Assembly: GCA_947302765.1 (NCBI GenBank)
Contig: CAMYWN010000005.1
Span: 1 to 34,771, forward strand
From: an uncultured Candidatus Saccharibacteria bacterium
GTDB lineage: Bacteria > Patescibacteriota > Saccharimonadia > Saccharimonadales > Saccharimonadaceae
DNA length: 34,771 nt
Reading direction: 5' to 3'
Positions 18,451 through 25,399 of this stretch are shown piece by piece. Under the pieces are notes generated by a model. It saw only the letters and a list, made by a program, of their open reading frames with translations, was not told where the DNA came from and ran no database searches. Position 1 is the stretch's first letter. The number at the start of each line of letters is the position of its first letter. A program made the translations under genes and the position numbers.

Positions 18451-18547
18451 GCACAAGACGTTTGGAAAATAAAGCAAATTAAATCCCAAAATTAAGATTG
18501 TTTACTAAAATACAGTATAACTAAGCATTAAGAAAGAGAGAATTGGC

Positions 18548-19708
18548 TTAAATTACCTTCCTCATGACCCGCTTAACCTTTTCGATGTCCGAACTTCGGT
18601 TGTGAAGTCCAAGCGAAAAACGGACAAGTGGTGGCAATCCTAAGACGTGGTCAAGATAATAGTGTACACAGAAATAGCCAGTCCTAGACATAATATTCTC
18701 TCGAGACAAAGCCGCACCAAGCAGATGGGAGTCTAGTCCGTCAACATAAAATGAAATCGTGTAATTTGGCTCCGTATTCAAAAGATGAACTTTGTCAGAA
18801 TCAGCCAAGAAATCATACAGATCCTCGTAGTTTTGCCGAAAAGCGCTCCAGTTTGCCTTGGGAACCTTCATTATCCATTTTAGCGCGGCGCCAAGCCCAA
18901 TTATTTCGCCCCACGCCTGTAGGCCAGATTCAAACCTGGTATAACGATGTTCCTTGTTCTCGGAAGAAAGCGCGTAAGAAGTTTCCGATACGTCATCAAC
19001 CATGCCGCCACCCAAGAATAAAGGCCGAAGATGTTTATCTAAGTCATCTCGCCAGACAATAACGCCGAGCGAAGGTGCGTATAGCTTGTGAGCGGAAAAA
19101 CAAATTGCGTCTGGCTCTACGCCGTGCAAGATGTCGACTGAGTGAGCCATGGCCTGCGCTGCATCTATAATAACAATCCCGTCAGATTTATGCACTTTCT
19201 TAATCAGCTCTTTAATATTTAACAACCTCCTGCCGTCGATATTCGATGCGCAATTAACCACAACGACGGCTTTAGTGAAATCGTACTGGTCGATATTAAT
19301 TGAACCATCATCGTGTCGTTTCATCACTTCACGGGGCAGCCCAGTTCTCTGAGAAAAAGCCATTGACGCCAAAAACGGCGAATTGTGCTCAATCTCGCTC
19401 GTCATAATTTTACTGAAATGCTCCGGGTTGATTTGGGATAGTATTAAATTGATGCCGTAAGTCGTGTTAAGGGTAAAAGACACCGTGTACTTCTTTGCTC
19501 TAAGTCCAAGATACTTTAAGACTAATTCCCTAGTCTCTTCAACTTTTTCGTCGGTGACCACACCCCATTTGTATTTGACGCGTTCGCCACAAGAATTATG
19601 CTCCTCGTAGTATTTATTTATGGCATCAATCACCGGACGCGGTCTTAAACTTTGACACGCCGTATCTAAATATACCTCACCCTCACCTAAATAATCAAAA
19701 TCTTTCAT
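18548..19708 (-). CDS. Class V aminotransferase / cysteine desulfurase-like (PLP enzyme)
   Basis: The 386-aa enzyme starts MKDFDYLGEGEVYLDTACQSLRP, a typical SufS/CsdA-like opening. The PLP-Asp region is VIDAAQAMAHSVD, the Schiff-base Lys lies in CFSAHKLYAPS, and a Cys in SRTGYFCVHYYL sits where the persulfide Cys of group II desulfurases is expected. The end RFSLGLHNRSSDIEKV is also family-typical. It could supply sulfur for tRNA thiolation or Fe-S assembly; no suf or mnmA gene is near, so kynureninase- or isopenicillin epimerase-like activity remains open. The track start lies 18 codons early: the ATG at 19708 is 7 nt after TGGTAAAAT. Confidence 0.8.
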   Translation of the reverse strand: MKDFDYLGEGEVYLDTACQSLRPRPVIDAINKYYEEHNSCGERVKYKWGVVTDEKVEETRELVLKYLGLRAKKYTVSFTLNTTYGINLILSQINPEHFSKIMTSEIEHNSPFLASMAFSQRTGLPREVMKRHDDGSINIDQYDFTKAVVVVNCASNIDGRRLLNIKELIKKVHKSDGIVIIDAAQAMAHSVDILHGVEPDAICFSAHKLYAPSLGVIVWRDDLDKHLRPLFLGGGMVDDVSETSYALSSENKEHRYTRFESGLQAWGEIIGLGAALKWIMKVPKANWSAFRQNYEDLYDFLADSDKVHLLNTEPNYTISFYVDGLDSHLLGAALSRENIMSRTGYFCVHYYLDHVLGLPPLVRFSLGLHNRSSDIEKVKRVMRKVI

Positions 19709-19715
19709 AATAACG

Positions 19716-19721
19716 ATTTTA
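19716..19721 (-). promoter_or_regulatory. Extended -10 box of the aminotransferase gene
   Basis: TGGTAAAAT on the minus strand, 7 nt before the ATG at 19708; leaderless. Confidence 0.55.
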
Positions 19722-19792
19722 CCACAAAAAATAGAACCTAGCTTTAATAAGCGAAACCGCATATAAAACCAGGCTCTATTTATAAATAGTGT

Positions 19793-19808
19793 ACAATTAG
19801 CTAACTTT
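19793..19808. repeat. Left half of a 16-bp inverted repeat flanking rplL-rplJ
   Basis: ACAATTAGCTAACTTT is the exact reverse complement of 20923-20938, which lies in the rplJ leader. The two copies bracket rplL and rplJ. No function is known to me; AT-rich chance similarity is possible. Confidence 0.5.
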
Positions 19809-19814
19809 GATTAT

Positions 19815-20198
19815 TTAGGCAAGCTCTACGGTAGCACCAGCTTCTTCGAGTGCTTTCTTCATAGCTTCAGCGTCGTCTTTGGCGACCTTTTCCTTAACAG
19901 TAGCAGGAGCGCCATCTACGATAGCCTTAGCCTCGCCGAGACCAAGTCCGGTAGCTTCTTTTACAGCCTTGATGACTGCAATCTTCTGAGAGCCAGCGTC
20001 CTTCAAAACGACGTCGTACTCAGACTTGCCTTCGTCAGCAGCAGCTTCGCCACCAGCGGCAGGTCCAGCAGCTACAGCTACAGCCGCAGCGGCAGGCTCG
20101 ATGCCGTATTCGTCCTTCAGGACGTTCTTTAATTCGTTTACTTCGAGAACAGTTAATTTAACTAGTTCTTCGGCTAATTTCTTAATATCAGTAGCCAT
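19815..20198 (-). CDS. rplL: Ribosomal protein bL12 (L7/L12)
   Basis: The 127-aa stalk protein of the 50S subunit that recruits translation factors. The N-terminal dimerisation part ([23 protein letters not shown]), the Ala/Gly-rich hinge and the C-terminal domain ([27 protein letters not shown]) are all in place. The start is the ATG at 20198, with AAGGAG 7 nt before it; the longer track start is not needed. It follows rplJ at a distance of 118 bp, which includes a strong hairpin that may set the high L12:L10 ratio. Confidence 0.98.
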   Translation of the reverse strand: MATDIKKLAEELVKLTVLEVNELKNVLKDEYGIEPAAAAVAVAAGPAAGGEAAADEGKSEYDVVLKDAGSQKIAVIKAVKEATGLGLGEAKAIVDGAPATVKEKVAKDDAEAMKKALEEAGATVELA

Positions 20199-20254
20199 AT
20201 GAATTCTCCTTCGGAGTGGGGGCATATTTCTTCCCTAACCTCTCCTTTGATTAT

Positions 20255-20292
20255 GATTTCGAAAACAGGCGCATGTCCTGATTTTCAAAATC
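20255..20292 (-). terminator. Hairpin between rplJ and rplL (attenuator or processing site)
   Basis: The minus strand can form GATTT(t)GAAAA(t)CAGG / CCTGTTTTC(g)AAATC around a 7-nt loop. No U-run follows, so RNA processing or mRNA stabilisation is as likely as termination. Confidence 0.5.
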
Positions 20293-20316
20293 GATTAATA
20301 ATTAATTAAAAAGTTG

Positions 20317-20838
20317 CTAATTTGCGTGTGCCTCAAGTCCAGACAGAATACCGGGTAACCCGCCAGAAAGGCCGGAAATCGAATCCGTAACCGGCGAAAG
20401 TAGTTGAGCCACCACTTGAGCGATGAGCTCGTTCTTGCTCGGCATAGCGGCAAGAGCTTTCACCTCGTCTTCTGAAAGAGCGTTACCTGCATCACCAAAA
20501 CCTCCAGCGAGGTTAAGAGCAGCGTGCTTCTTTGCAAATTCCGCTAGAACTTTCGCAGGTGCAATTTCGTCGTCATCAGAGATAGCGTAAAGCAACTGAC
20601 CAGTTAGGCCGGTAGTATCGGTATCTTTGTAGACGGCGATTTGTCCCATCGCTACGCGCACCAAGCGGTTCTTCACCACCTTGATTTTGACATTGGCTTC
20701 GCGAGCCGCTTTTCTCAACTCTTGGAGCTCAGCCACGGTCAGGCCTTGGTATTTGGCGTAAACTGTTGATTTTGCATTTGTCAAAAGTTCGGTCAAATCA
20801 GCAACCAATGTGTTCTTTTTATCCTTACTAATTGCCAT
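20317..20838 (-). CDS. rplJ: Ribosomal protein uL10
   Basis: The 173-aa L10 anchors the L12 dimers on the ribosome. The family pattern is clear: ISKDKKNTLVADLTELL, STVYAKYQGLTVAELQELR, VKVVKNRLVRVA, and a C-terminal helix for L12 binding. The ATG at 20838 has AAGGAA 6 nt upstream; the track start 16 codons earlier is unsupported. It is preceded by a long leader with an L10-leader-type fold, pointing to autoregulation by the L10(L12)4 complex. Confidence 0.97.
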   Translation of the reverse strand: MAISKDKKNTLVADLTELLTNAKSTVYAKYQGLTVAELQELRKAAREANVKIKVVKNRLVRVAMGQIAVYKDTDTTGLTGQLLYAISDDDEIAPAKVLAEFAKKHAALNLAGGFGDAGNALSEDEVKALAAMPSKNELIAQVVAQLLSPVTDSISGLSGGLPGILSGLEAHAN

Positions 20839-20922
20839 AAAAAGTTCCTTGGTTATTAAAATATTTTGTTGCGATTGTAGAATCAATGTGTACAGGGTAC
20901 GAGATTTTACAAAATCACAAAT

Positions 20923-20938
20923 AAAGTTAGCTAATTGT
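20923..20938. repeat. Right half of the 16-bp inverted repeat flanking rplL-rplJ
   Basis: AAAGTTAGCTAATTGT, the exact reverse complement of 19793-19808. It lies in the rplJ 5' leader, about 85 nt before the start codon. Confidence 0.5.
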
Positions 20939-20946
20939 TAAATAGC

Positions 20947-21019
20947 GTCACCAAATAAATTTCTAAGAATTTCCTCGGCGACCTAATTAAGGATTACTCC
21001 CGTCGCTGTCTTTGGTAAC
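20947..21019 (-). promoter_or_regulatory. Ribosomal L10 leader (autoregulatory RNA structure)
   Basis: The minus strand holds the elements of the L10 leader (Rfam family of that name): AAAGACAGCGAC, a short TTAATT loop region and GGTCGCCGAGG, closed by an outer stem GTTACCAAA/TTTGGTGAC. Position (just after the promoter and before rplJ) and order match the known binding site for the L10(L12)4 complex, which represses rplJL translation. Confidence 0.8.
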
Positions 21020-21026
21020 TACTCTA

Positions 21027-21032
21027 ATTATA
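21027..21032 (-). promoter_or_regulatory. Extended -10 box of rplJ-rplL
   Basis: TGATATAAT on the minus strand. The transcript would begin just before the L10 leader, leaving about 180 nt of 5' leader before rplJ. Confidence 0.65.
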
Positions 21033-21094
21033 TCACGAATCGCCCAAAAACACAATAGCACGACCTCGTTTTACGCTTACTCCTGGAGACTAAT

Positions 21095-21640
21095 CTACAT
21101 TATGTGCTTTGTAGTCGAGAACTGGAACAGAGCTCCTATCAGAGCAAAGACTCCAATAGCTGGGAAATAGTATATTTCCTTGCTAATTTGTGGGAACAGC
21201 ACTAATAACGCGATAGTTAGTGCATAAGCCCCGGCAAGTGCTGTCGCTATAATTGTGGCTGGCTTCATCAGTGTTACGGCGGCTCCCGCGGCGATGACGC
21301 CGATAACGCCGGCGATTGCTAAGGTAGCAATATCGGTGCCGAAATAATTTATGGCCAGCACCATCACGAGGACAAAACAAATTCCCCCTACACACAGCTT
21401 CTCGATCGAAAATCCCATCAGCGCCAGTAATAGCCCGCCACAAATTGGTATGAGATTTTGCCAAAGAGGCTGTCCGGCAATTTGTGGCACCAAATTATTA
21501 ATAGTTGGCATTAAAAACGTAGTTAGATTAAACCCAAGCAAGAACCAAATCAAGAAAAAAGCTACCTTCTTAACTCGATAGCCAAAAAACAGTAGTGCTA
21601 ACCCGATGGCAATCATTAAAATTAGCTCATATGTTTCCAT
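21095..21640 (-). CDS. DUF4203/TMEM198-like multi-span membrane protein
   Basis: The 181-aa hydrophobic protein has about six to seven transmembrane segments separated by very short loops, and glycine-rich helices (GVIGVIAAGAAVTLMKPATII). This pattern fits the DUF4203 (TM7S3/TM198-like) family, whose role in bacteria is unknown. The gene interrupts the rplKA-rplJL cluster. Its start codon lies inside a perfect 14-bp palindrome and follows a TGATACAAT box by 8 nt, so it is probably leaderless and may be regulated separately from its ribosomal neighbours. Confidence 0.65.
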   Translation of the reverse strand: METYELILMIAIGLALLFFGYRVKKVAFFLIWFLLGFNLTTFLMPTINNLVPQIAGQPLWQNLIPICGGLLLALMGFSIEKLCVGGICFVLVMVLAINYFGTDIATLAIAGVIGVIAAGAAVTLMKPATIIATALAGAYALTIALLVLFPQISKEIYYFPAIGVFALIGALFQFSTTKHIM

Positions 21641-21651
21641 ATGAGCTAATT
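21620..21651. promoter_or_regulatory. Perfect 14-bp palindrome over the start of the DUF4203-like gene
   Basis: AATTAGCTCATATG and CATATGAGCTAATT are exact inverted copies separated by TTTC. The palindrome covers the end of the -10 box, the predicted transcription start and the first codons. This is where a repressor dimer would block initiation; part of it could also fold in the mRNA. Confidence 0.6.
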
Positions 21652-21654
21652 GTA
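21649..21654 (-). promoter_or_regulatory. Extended -10 box of the DUF4203-like gene
   Basis: TGATACAAT on the minus strand, 8 nt before the ATG at 21640 and overlapping the palindrome. Confidence 0.5.
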
Positions 21655-21699
21655 TCAGTCTTAGAACCGCTTGTAAACATTTTGTAATTAGATACTCGT

Positions 21700-21746
21700 G
21701 GGCGGGTGACGCCGCCGGGGGAAGTATGCGGCGACAGGACCCGCCC
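21700..21746. repeat. Short 47-bp variant of the palindromic element (copy D)
   Basis: It has the same ends as the 86-bp family (GGGCGGGTGAC ... CAGGACCCGCCC) but a different, shorter core with a GCCGC/GCGGC hairpin. It lies 26 bp from copy C, between rplA and the DUF4203-like gene. Confidence 0.8.
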
Positions 21747-21772
21747 AGAAAATAACTAATTTAGCTAGCCAT

Positions 21773-21858
21773 GGGCGGGTGACGGGTCTGGAGGGGTCCC
21801 CAAAAGATTTTGCATCAGCAAAATTTTTGGGGAGGAGAAGACCCGGCAGGACCCGCCC
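21773..21858. repeat. Palindromic element copy C, intergenic
   Basis: An 86-bp copy identical to copy A in tgt except for the inner loop (GCATCAGC instead of GCGAGAGC). It begins 10 bp after the rplA stop, so its foldback could also act as a transcription or decay barrier for the rplK-rplA mRNA. With copy D it forms a small cluster of the family. Confidence 0.9.
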
Positions 21859-21868
21859 AAGGTAAGAA

Positions 21869-22816
21869 TTAATTATAGTTGTTTTCAAGCTGAATCGAAG
21901 GTCCCATTGTAGTAGTTACAAAAACCGATTTCACATAAGAACCCTTTAGTGAAGCTGGTTTTTGGGCTTTAAGGCTATTAAAGAACGCTTCGGCGTTTTC
22001 TACGAGCTTATCGGTCCCAAATGATACCTTGCCAACACCAATGTGTACAATCGCTTGCTTATCTACGCGATACTCCACTTTGCCGGCCTTGGCTTCTTTT
22101 ACAGCTTTTTCAACATCCATAGTTACTGTACCAGCCTTTGGATTTGGCATTAAGCCCTTTGGCCCAAGTAGTCTGGCGAATTTACCAAGCTTTGGCATAT
22201 ATTGTGGTGTAGAGATTAGGATATCAAAATCAATAGTTCCCTTTTCGAACTGCTTTAAGAACTCCTCATCTTCGGCGACATCGGCACCTGCGGCTTTGGC
22301 GGCTTTGCAAACATCAAGTGGAGCAAAGACGGCAACGCGTACAGTCTTACCATTTCCGTTTGGTAAAACTAGGGTAGTACGAATGTTTTGGTCAGCTTGA
22401 CGCGGGTCTACGCCGAGTCTAGCATGAATTTCGACGCTAGCATCAAATTTGGCTGGGTTTGTCTTGATGGCGAGCTCAATAGCTTCCTTGAGACTATAGT
22501 TCTTGGTCTTATCCACCAGTTTTGCTGACTCCTGGTATTTCTTGCCGCGCCTTTCGATGAGAGGGCGGGTAACCGGTGTTGCGCCCTTTGGTTTGTCGGT
22601 CATTTCTTCGGCTTTGCGCTCGAGTTTGCGAGCTTGGCGCTCTTCCTCAGCCTTAACTTCTTCGATGTGTTTTTTAGACTTTTTGCCAGACTTGGCGAAG
22701 GTTTCCGCTTCTCCTGATTTAGTTTCCGCTTCTTCTGGTTTAGTGTCTGTAGTAACCTCGGCTGTCTCGGCGACAACGTCAGTATTTTCTAAGTTTTTAG
22801 CCTCTTCTTCGGCCAT
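21869..22816 (-). CDS. rplA: Ribosomal protein uL1 with a long charged N-terminal extension
   Basis: Residues from about 90 onward are ordinary L1 (NYSLKEAIELAIKTNPAKFD, LLGPKGLMPNPKAGTVT, YRVDKQAIVHIGVGKVSF, SVFVTTTMGPS). L1 forms the stalk that handles E-site tRNA. The first ~90 residues are Glu/Lys/Ala-rich, include a short repeat (EEAETKSGEAET), and are probably disordered; L1 is normally about 230 aa and this one is 315. The ATG at 22816 has AAAGGA 6 nt upstream and the frame is open throughout, so the extension is probably translated. It follows rplK at 128 bp. Confidence 0.96.
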   Translation of the reverse strand: MAEEEAKNLENTDVVAETAEVTTDTKPEEAETKSGEAETFAKSGKKSKKHIEEVKAEEERQARKLERKAEEMTDKPKGATPVTRPLIERRGKKYQESAKLVDKTKNYSLKEAIELAIKTNPAKFDASVEIHARLGVDPRQADQNIRTTLVLPNGNGKTVRVAVFAPLDVCKAAKAAGADVAEDEEFLKQFEKGTIDFDILISTPQYMPKLGKFARLLGPKGLMPNPKAGTVTMDVEKAVKEAKAGKVEYRVDKQAIVHIGVGKVSFGTDKLVENAEAFFNSLKAQKPASLKGSYVKSVFVTTTMGPSIQLENNYN

Positions 22817-22944
22817 AAATAATCCTTTCTGTGGTGTAACGGAATAAATTCCTCCCACGGTTAATATCTCTATATATTATATCAAATTTTTAACAAAAAA
22901 TCAACCAAGCGCACGGTCTTGGCTGACTTTAGTGGTACAAAGGT

Positions 22945-23373
22945 CTAGTCGGTAACTTCTACACCCATCGAGCGAGCGGTACCAGCTACAATCTTGATTG
23001 CGCCTTCGATGTCTACCGCATTAAGCTGCTCCATCTTCTTTTCGGCAATCTCCTGAAGTTGGGCCTTCGTAATCTTGCCAACCTTTTCGGTGTTTGGCTT
23101 TCCGGAACCTTTATCGATTTTAATTGCCTCACGAATCAAGTCGTCGACTGGCTGACCAAGCGACTTCCAGTCGAAAGTTCTGTCTTCAAACACGCGAATA
23201 TGAACTATTACATTTTTCCCCATCAAATCTTTTGTTGCCTCGTTAAACGGATTGATAAAATCCATCATATTAAGACCCCACTGACCAAGTGTAGAACCAA
23301 CTGGCGGCCCAGCTGTTGCACGTCCTGCCGGAATGCGCAATTTCAAATTACCGATAACTTTTTTTTCTGCCAT
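22945..23373 (-). CDS. rplK: Ribosomal protein uL11
   Basis: The 142-aa L11 of the GTPase-associated centre. The conserved start (NLKLRIPAGRATAGPPVGSTLGQWGLN) and the C-terminal rRNA-binding domain (GKITKAQLQEIAEKKMEQLN, VAGTARSMGVEV) are complete. GAGGA stands 7 nt before the ATG. It has its own promoter about 50 nt upstream although nusG-rplK are usually co-transcribed; here an orphan 285-aa gene separates them. Confidence 0.98.
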   Translation of the reverse strand: MAEKKVIGNLKLRIPAGRATAGPPVGSTLGQWGLNMMDFINPFNEATKDLMGKNVIVHIRVFEDRTFDWKSLGQPVDDLIREAIKIDKGSGKPNTEKVGKITKAQLQEIAEKKMEQLNAVDIEGAIKIVAGTARSMGVEVTD

Positions 23374-23424
23374 CGTAAAATCCTCATTTAATTATTATAT
23401 TAGAAGCATTTGCGTAACAACCTA

Positions 23425-23430
23425 ATTATA
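23425..23430 (-). promoter_or_regulatory. Extended -10 box of rplK-rplA
   Basis: TGGTATAAT on the minus strand; a leader of about 45 nt with a GAGGA ribosome site follows, so this transcript is not leaderless. Confidence 0.6.
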
Positions 23431-23494
23431 CCAAAAAAATTGGGTTTTGTAAATAAGGTGTAAAATCTGTTTATAAGCAAGCATCGTGACAATT

Positions 23495-23513
23495 TAAGCG
23501 AAGGTTGCGCTTA
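23495..23513 (-). terminator. Weak hairpin after the 285-aa orphan gene
   Basis: TAAGCG/CGCTTA stem with a 7-nt loop directly after the stop codon. Without a U-run it is at best a weak terminator. Confidence 0.3.
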
Positions 23514-23515
23514 GT

Positions 23516-24373
23516 TCATACAAACGGCTTTTTCGAGTATTCAGAATCTTCGGAAGGCGTAGAGTTGGTCTCATTTCTGACTTCATGTATCGTCTCGGTA
23601 CCACCAATTTCACTCTTGAGCTTATGAGCTACTTGGGTATAGTGAAGTAGAGAGCTGTAAAAAGACTCCTTTCTTATTGGTAATGCCCCAGCGAGATCCT
23701 TGGTAAACAGTACAAGGCTGGCATCGTAACCTTTTTCACCTAAAAGTTCGGATAATTTTTTGAAACTGTTTCCTTCCGCTTCGCGAGTATTCTTGCAGAA
23801 CTCTTCAAAGGCTTTGCGACTCTCCTCTTTCGTAGGATCTGTTGCATAGTTATATAGTAGGATAGATAATTCTTTTCCGGTAGCTGCATTGTTTAACACT
23901 TGCCTAGTAGTTTCATCGGAATACGATTCTGGATCTATTGTGGTAATTATTTTCTTAATAGAATTCTGCAAAGTCCCATCTAACCCTTCAATTTTCTCAA
24001 ATCTCCTCTCTTTTGTTAGGAAAGTATCGTTTAGATTACTAACAGAAGGTAATCCGTCGACGGCTTTTCCGTCGAATGTAGCATGGAGGATTAGATTAAT
24101 ATAGTCTTGCGTAAGATTATTATAATAATCACGAATGCTATTAGCAGAATCCGAAAAGTCTTTAAGTTGTTGTTCGCTATAGTTTGCCGAATTCTCGCCT
24201 AACCTATTCAGATAATTATACGATATCTCGAAAACACCATGAGATGCGTTGGAGCATCTGTCCTGGGCCTCTCTTAGCTCTTCTGTAGTAGTTTTCTCCT
24301 TTTCCCCCATTATGCCTCGCCATTCCTCGGGGATTTCGTTTTTATCCGATAGATTTGGTTGTTCCTCATTCAT
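23516..24373 (-). CDS. Hypothetical protein inserted in the nusG-rplK interval
   Basis: I do not recognise this 285-aa protein. It is acidic, soluble and mostly helical in appearance, with no signal peptide, membrane segment or Cys-rich motif; the C-terminus is Ser/Thr/Glu-rich and looks disordered. Helical parts include QLKDFSDSANSIRDYYNNL and SFYSSLLHYTQVAHKLKSEI. A GAGG lies 7 nt before the ATG and the nusG stop is 25 bp upstream, so it is co-transcribed with secE-nusG. The position between nusG and rplK, one of the most conserved junctions in bacteria, makes it a lineage-specific insertion. Confidence 0.7.
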   Translation of the reverse strand: MNEEQPNLSDKNEIPEEWRGIMGEKEKTTTEELREAQDRCSNASHGVFEISYNYLNRLGENSANYSEQQLKDFSDSANSIRDYYNNLTQDYINLILHATFDGKAVDGLPSVSNLNDTFLTKERRFEKIEGLDGTLQNSIKKIITTIDPESYSDETTRQVLNNAATGKELSILLYNYATDPTKEESRKAFEEFCKNTREAEGNSFKKLSELLGEKGYDASLVLFTKDLAGALPIRKESFYSSLLHYTQVAHKLKSEIGGTETIHEVRNETNSTPSEDSEYSKKPFV

Positions 24374-24398
24374 TTTATTACCTCACTTTTTTAAAAAA

Positions 24399-24947
24399 CT
24401 AGTTAATCTGTTTTACTTGCAGAGCATCTAGCTCGACTGGGGTTTCGCGTCCAAACATCGAAACCATCACCTTAAGCTTACCTTTGGCGGCGTCAATTTC
24501 AGAAATCGCTCCGTCAAAGCCTTTGAACGGTCCGTCGGTAATCGAAACAACCTCGCCAATCTCGTATTTTACTGAAAACTTTGGATCTTCCACGCCCATA
24601 CGTTTCTTAATCTTGGCAATTTCTTTCTCGGAAACTGGTGTTGGTTGAGTTCCGTTGCCGATAAAACCAGTCACACCTGGAGTATTTCGGATGATATACC
24701 ACGTCTCATCGGATAATTTCATGTCGACAAGTACGTATCCTTGCAATATTTTGCGGTCAACAATCTTGCGCTTACCGTTTTTGATCTCAATTTGTTTCTC
24801 TTTTGGTACAATCGCCTCAAAAATCTTATCAGCCATTTCAACCGTACTGGTACGCTGATTGATCGAATCGGCCACCTTATCTTCGTAACCAGAGTAGGTA
24901 GAGATTGCATACCACGCTCTAGTACTATCATATCTGTTAACTGCCAT
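24399..24947 (-). CDS. nusG: Transcription termination/antitermination factor NusG
   Basis: The 182-aa protein has the NGN domain (RAWYAISTYSGYEDKVADSI, ILQGYVLVDMKLSDETWYIIRNTPGVTGFIG) and the C-terminal KOW domain (GEVVSITDGPFKGFDGAISEID). NusG binds RNA polymerase and couples it to Rho or the ribosome. It begins 3 bp after secE with GGAAAGGG as ribosome site. Confidence 0.98.
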   Translation of the reverse strand: MAVNRYDSTRAWYAISTYSGYEDKVADSINQRTSTVEMADKIFEAIVPKEKQIEIKNGKRKIVDRKILQGYVLVDMKLSDETWYIIRNTPGVTGFIGNGTQPTPVSEKEIAKIKKRMGVEDPKFSVKYEIGEVVSITDGPFKGFDGAISEIDAAKGKLKVMVSMFGRETPVELDALQVKQIN

Positions 24948-24950
24948 ATA

Positions 24951-25346
24951 TTAACCCTTTCCTAAAATTAAATTAAATAGCCATGTTAAGAATATATCGA
25001 GTAAAGATATCAAAGCGACAAATAGTATTGTGTAAATTAATACAGCAAGTACCATCTTCCAGGTCGCCTTACGATTTGGCCAGCGCACTTGTCTAATTTC
25101 GCGCCACGAATCACGTAGGTAGGTGAAAAAAGCCACGAACGGGCGGAATAGAATGAAGACTTTCTTGCCCTGCTTATGGTTGGTAGATTTGTTGAGCTCT
25201 TTCTCGGCTCTTTTTGCGGCTAAACGTTTGGCTTTTGCGGTTTTTTTATCACTTACGACTACCTTTTTTCGGGTAATCTCCGGCTCATCGGAATCTTCTT
25301 TTTTGGAAGAAGTATCACTTGCCTTGATTCTTGTTATTTTCGCCAT
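24951..25346 (-). CDS. secE: Preprotein translocase subunit SecE
   Basis: The 131-aa protein has a long Lys/Arg-rich N-terminal region and one C-terminal membrane segment (TWKMVLAVLIYTILFVALISL) preceded by the family motif SWREIRQVRWPNRKAT. SecE clamps SecY in the translocon. The ATG at 25346 follows AAGGAG at about 5 nt; the track start seven codons earlier is unsupported. The gene opens the secE-nusG-orphan operon. Confidence 0.95.
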   Translation of the reverse strand: MAKITRIKASDTSSKKEDSDEPEITRKKVVVSDKKTAKAKRLAAKRAEKELNKSTNHKQGKKVFILFRPFVAFFTYLRDSWREIRQVRWPNRKATWKMVLAVLIYTILFVALISLLDIFLTWLFNLILGKG

Positions 25347-25364
25347 CTTACTCCTTTTATGTAT

Positions 25365-25386
25365 CAAAAAAGTCTGATACCAGACT
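25365..25386 (-). terminator. Intrinsic terminator after the glucan phosphorylase gene
   Basis: Minus strand AGTCTG-GTAT-CAGACT followed by six T. The stem is short (6 bp). It lies 14 bp after the phosphorylase stop and ends just before the secE ribosome site. Confidence 0.6.
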
Positions 25387-25399
25387 TGTCAATAGTATA

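Noticed and set aside
21700-21858. Insertion sequence or transposon with terminal repeats
   Set aside because: The units are far too short to encode a transposase and none is found in the window; a non-autonomous palindromic element fits better.
25361-25392. secE promoter with TTGACA -35
   Set aside because: TTGACA is present, but no good -10 lies 16-18 nt away and the space is a terminator hairpin; secE may rely on readthrough or a weak promoter.
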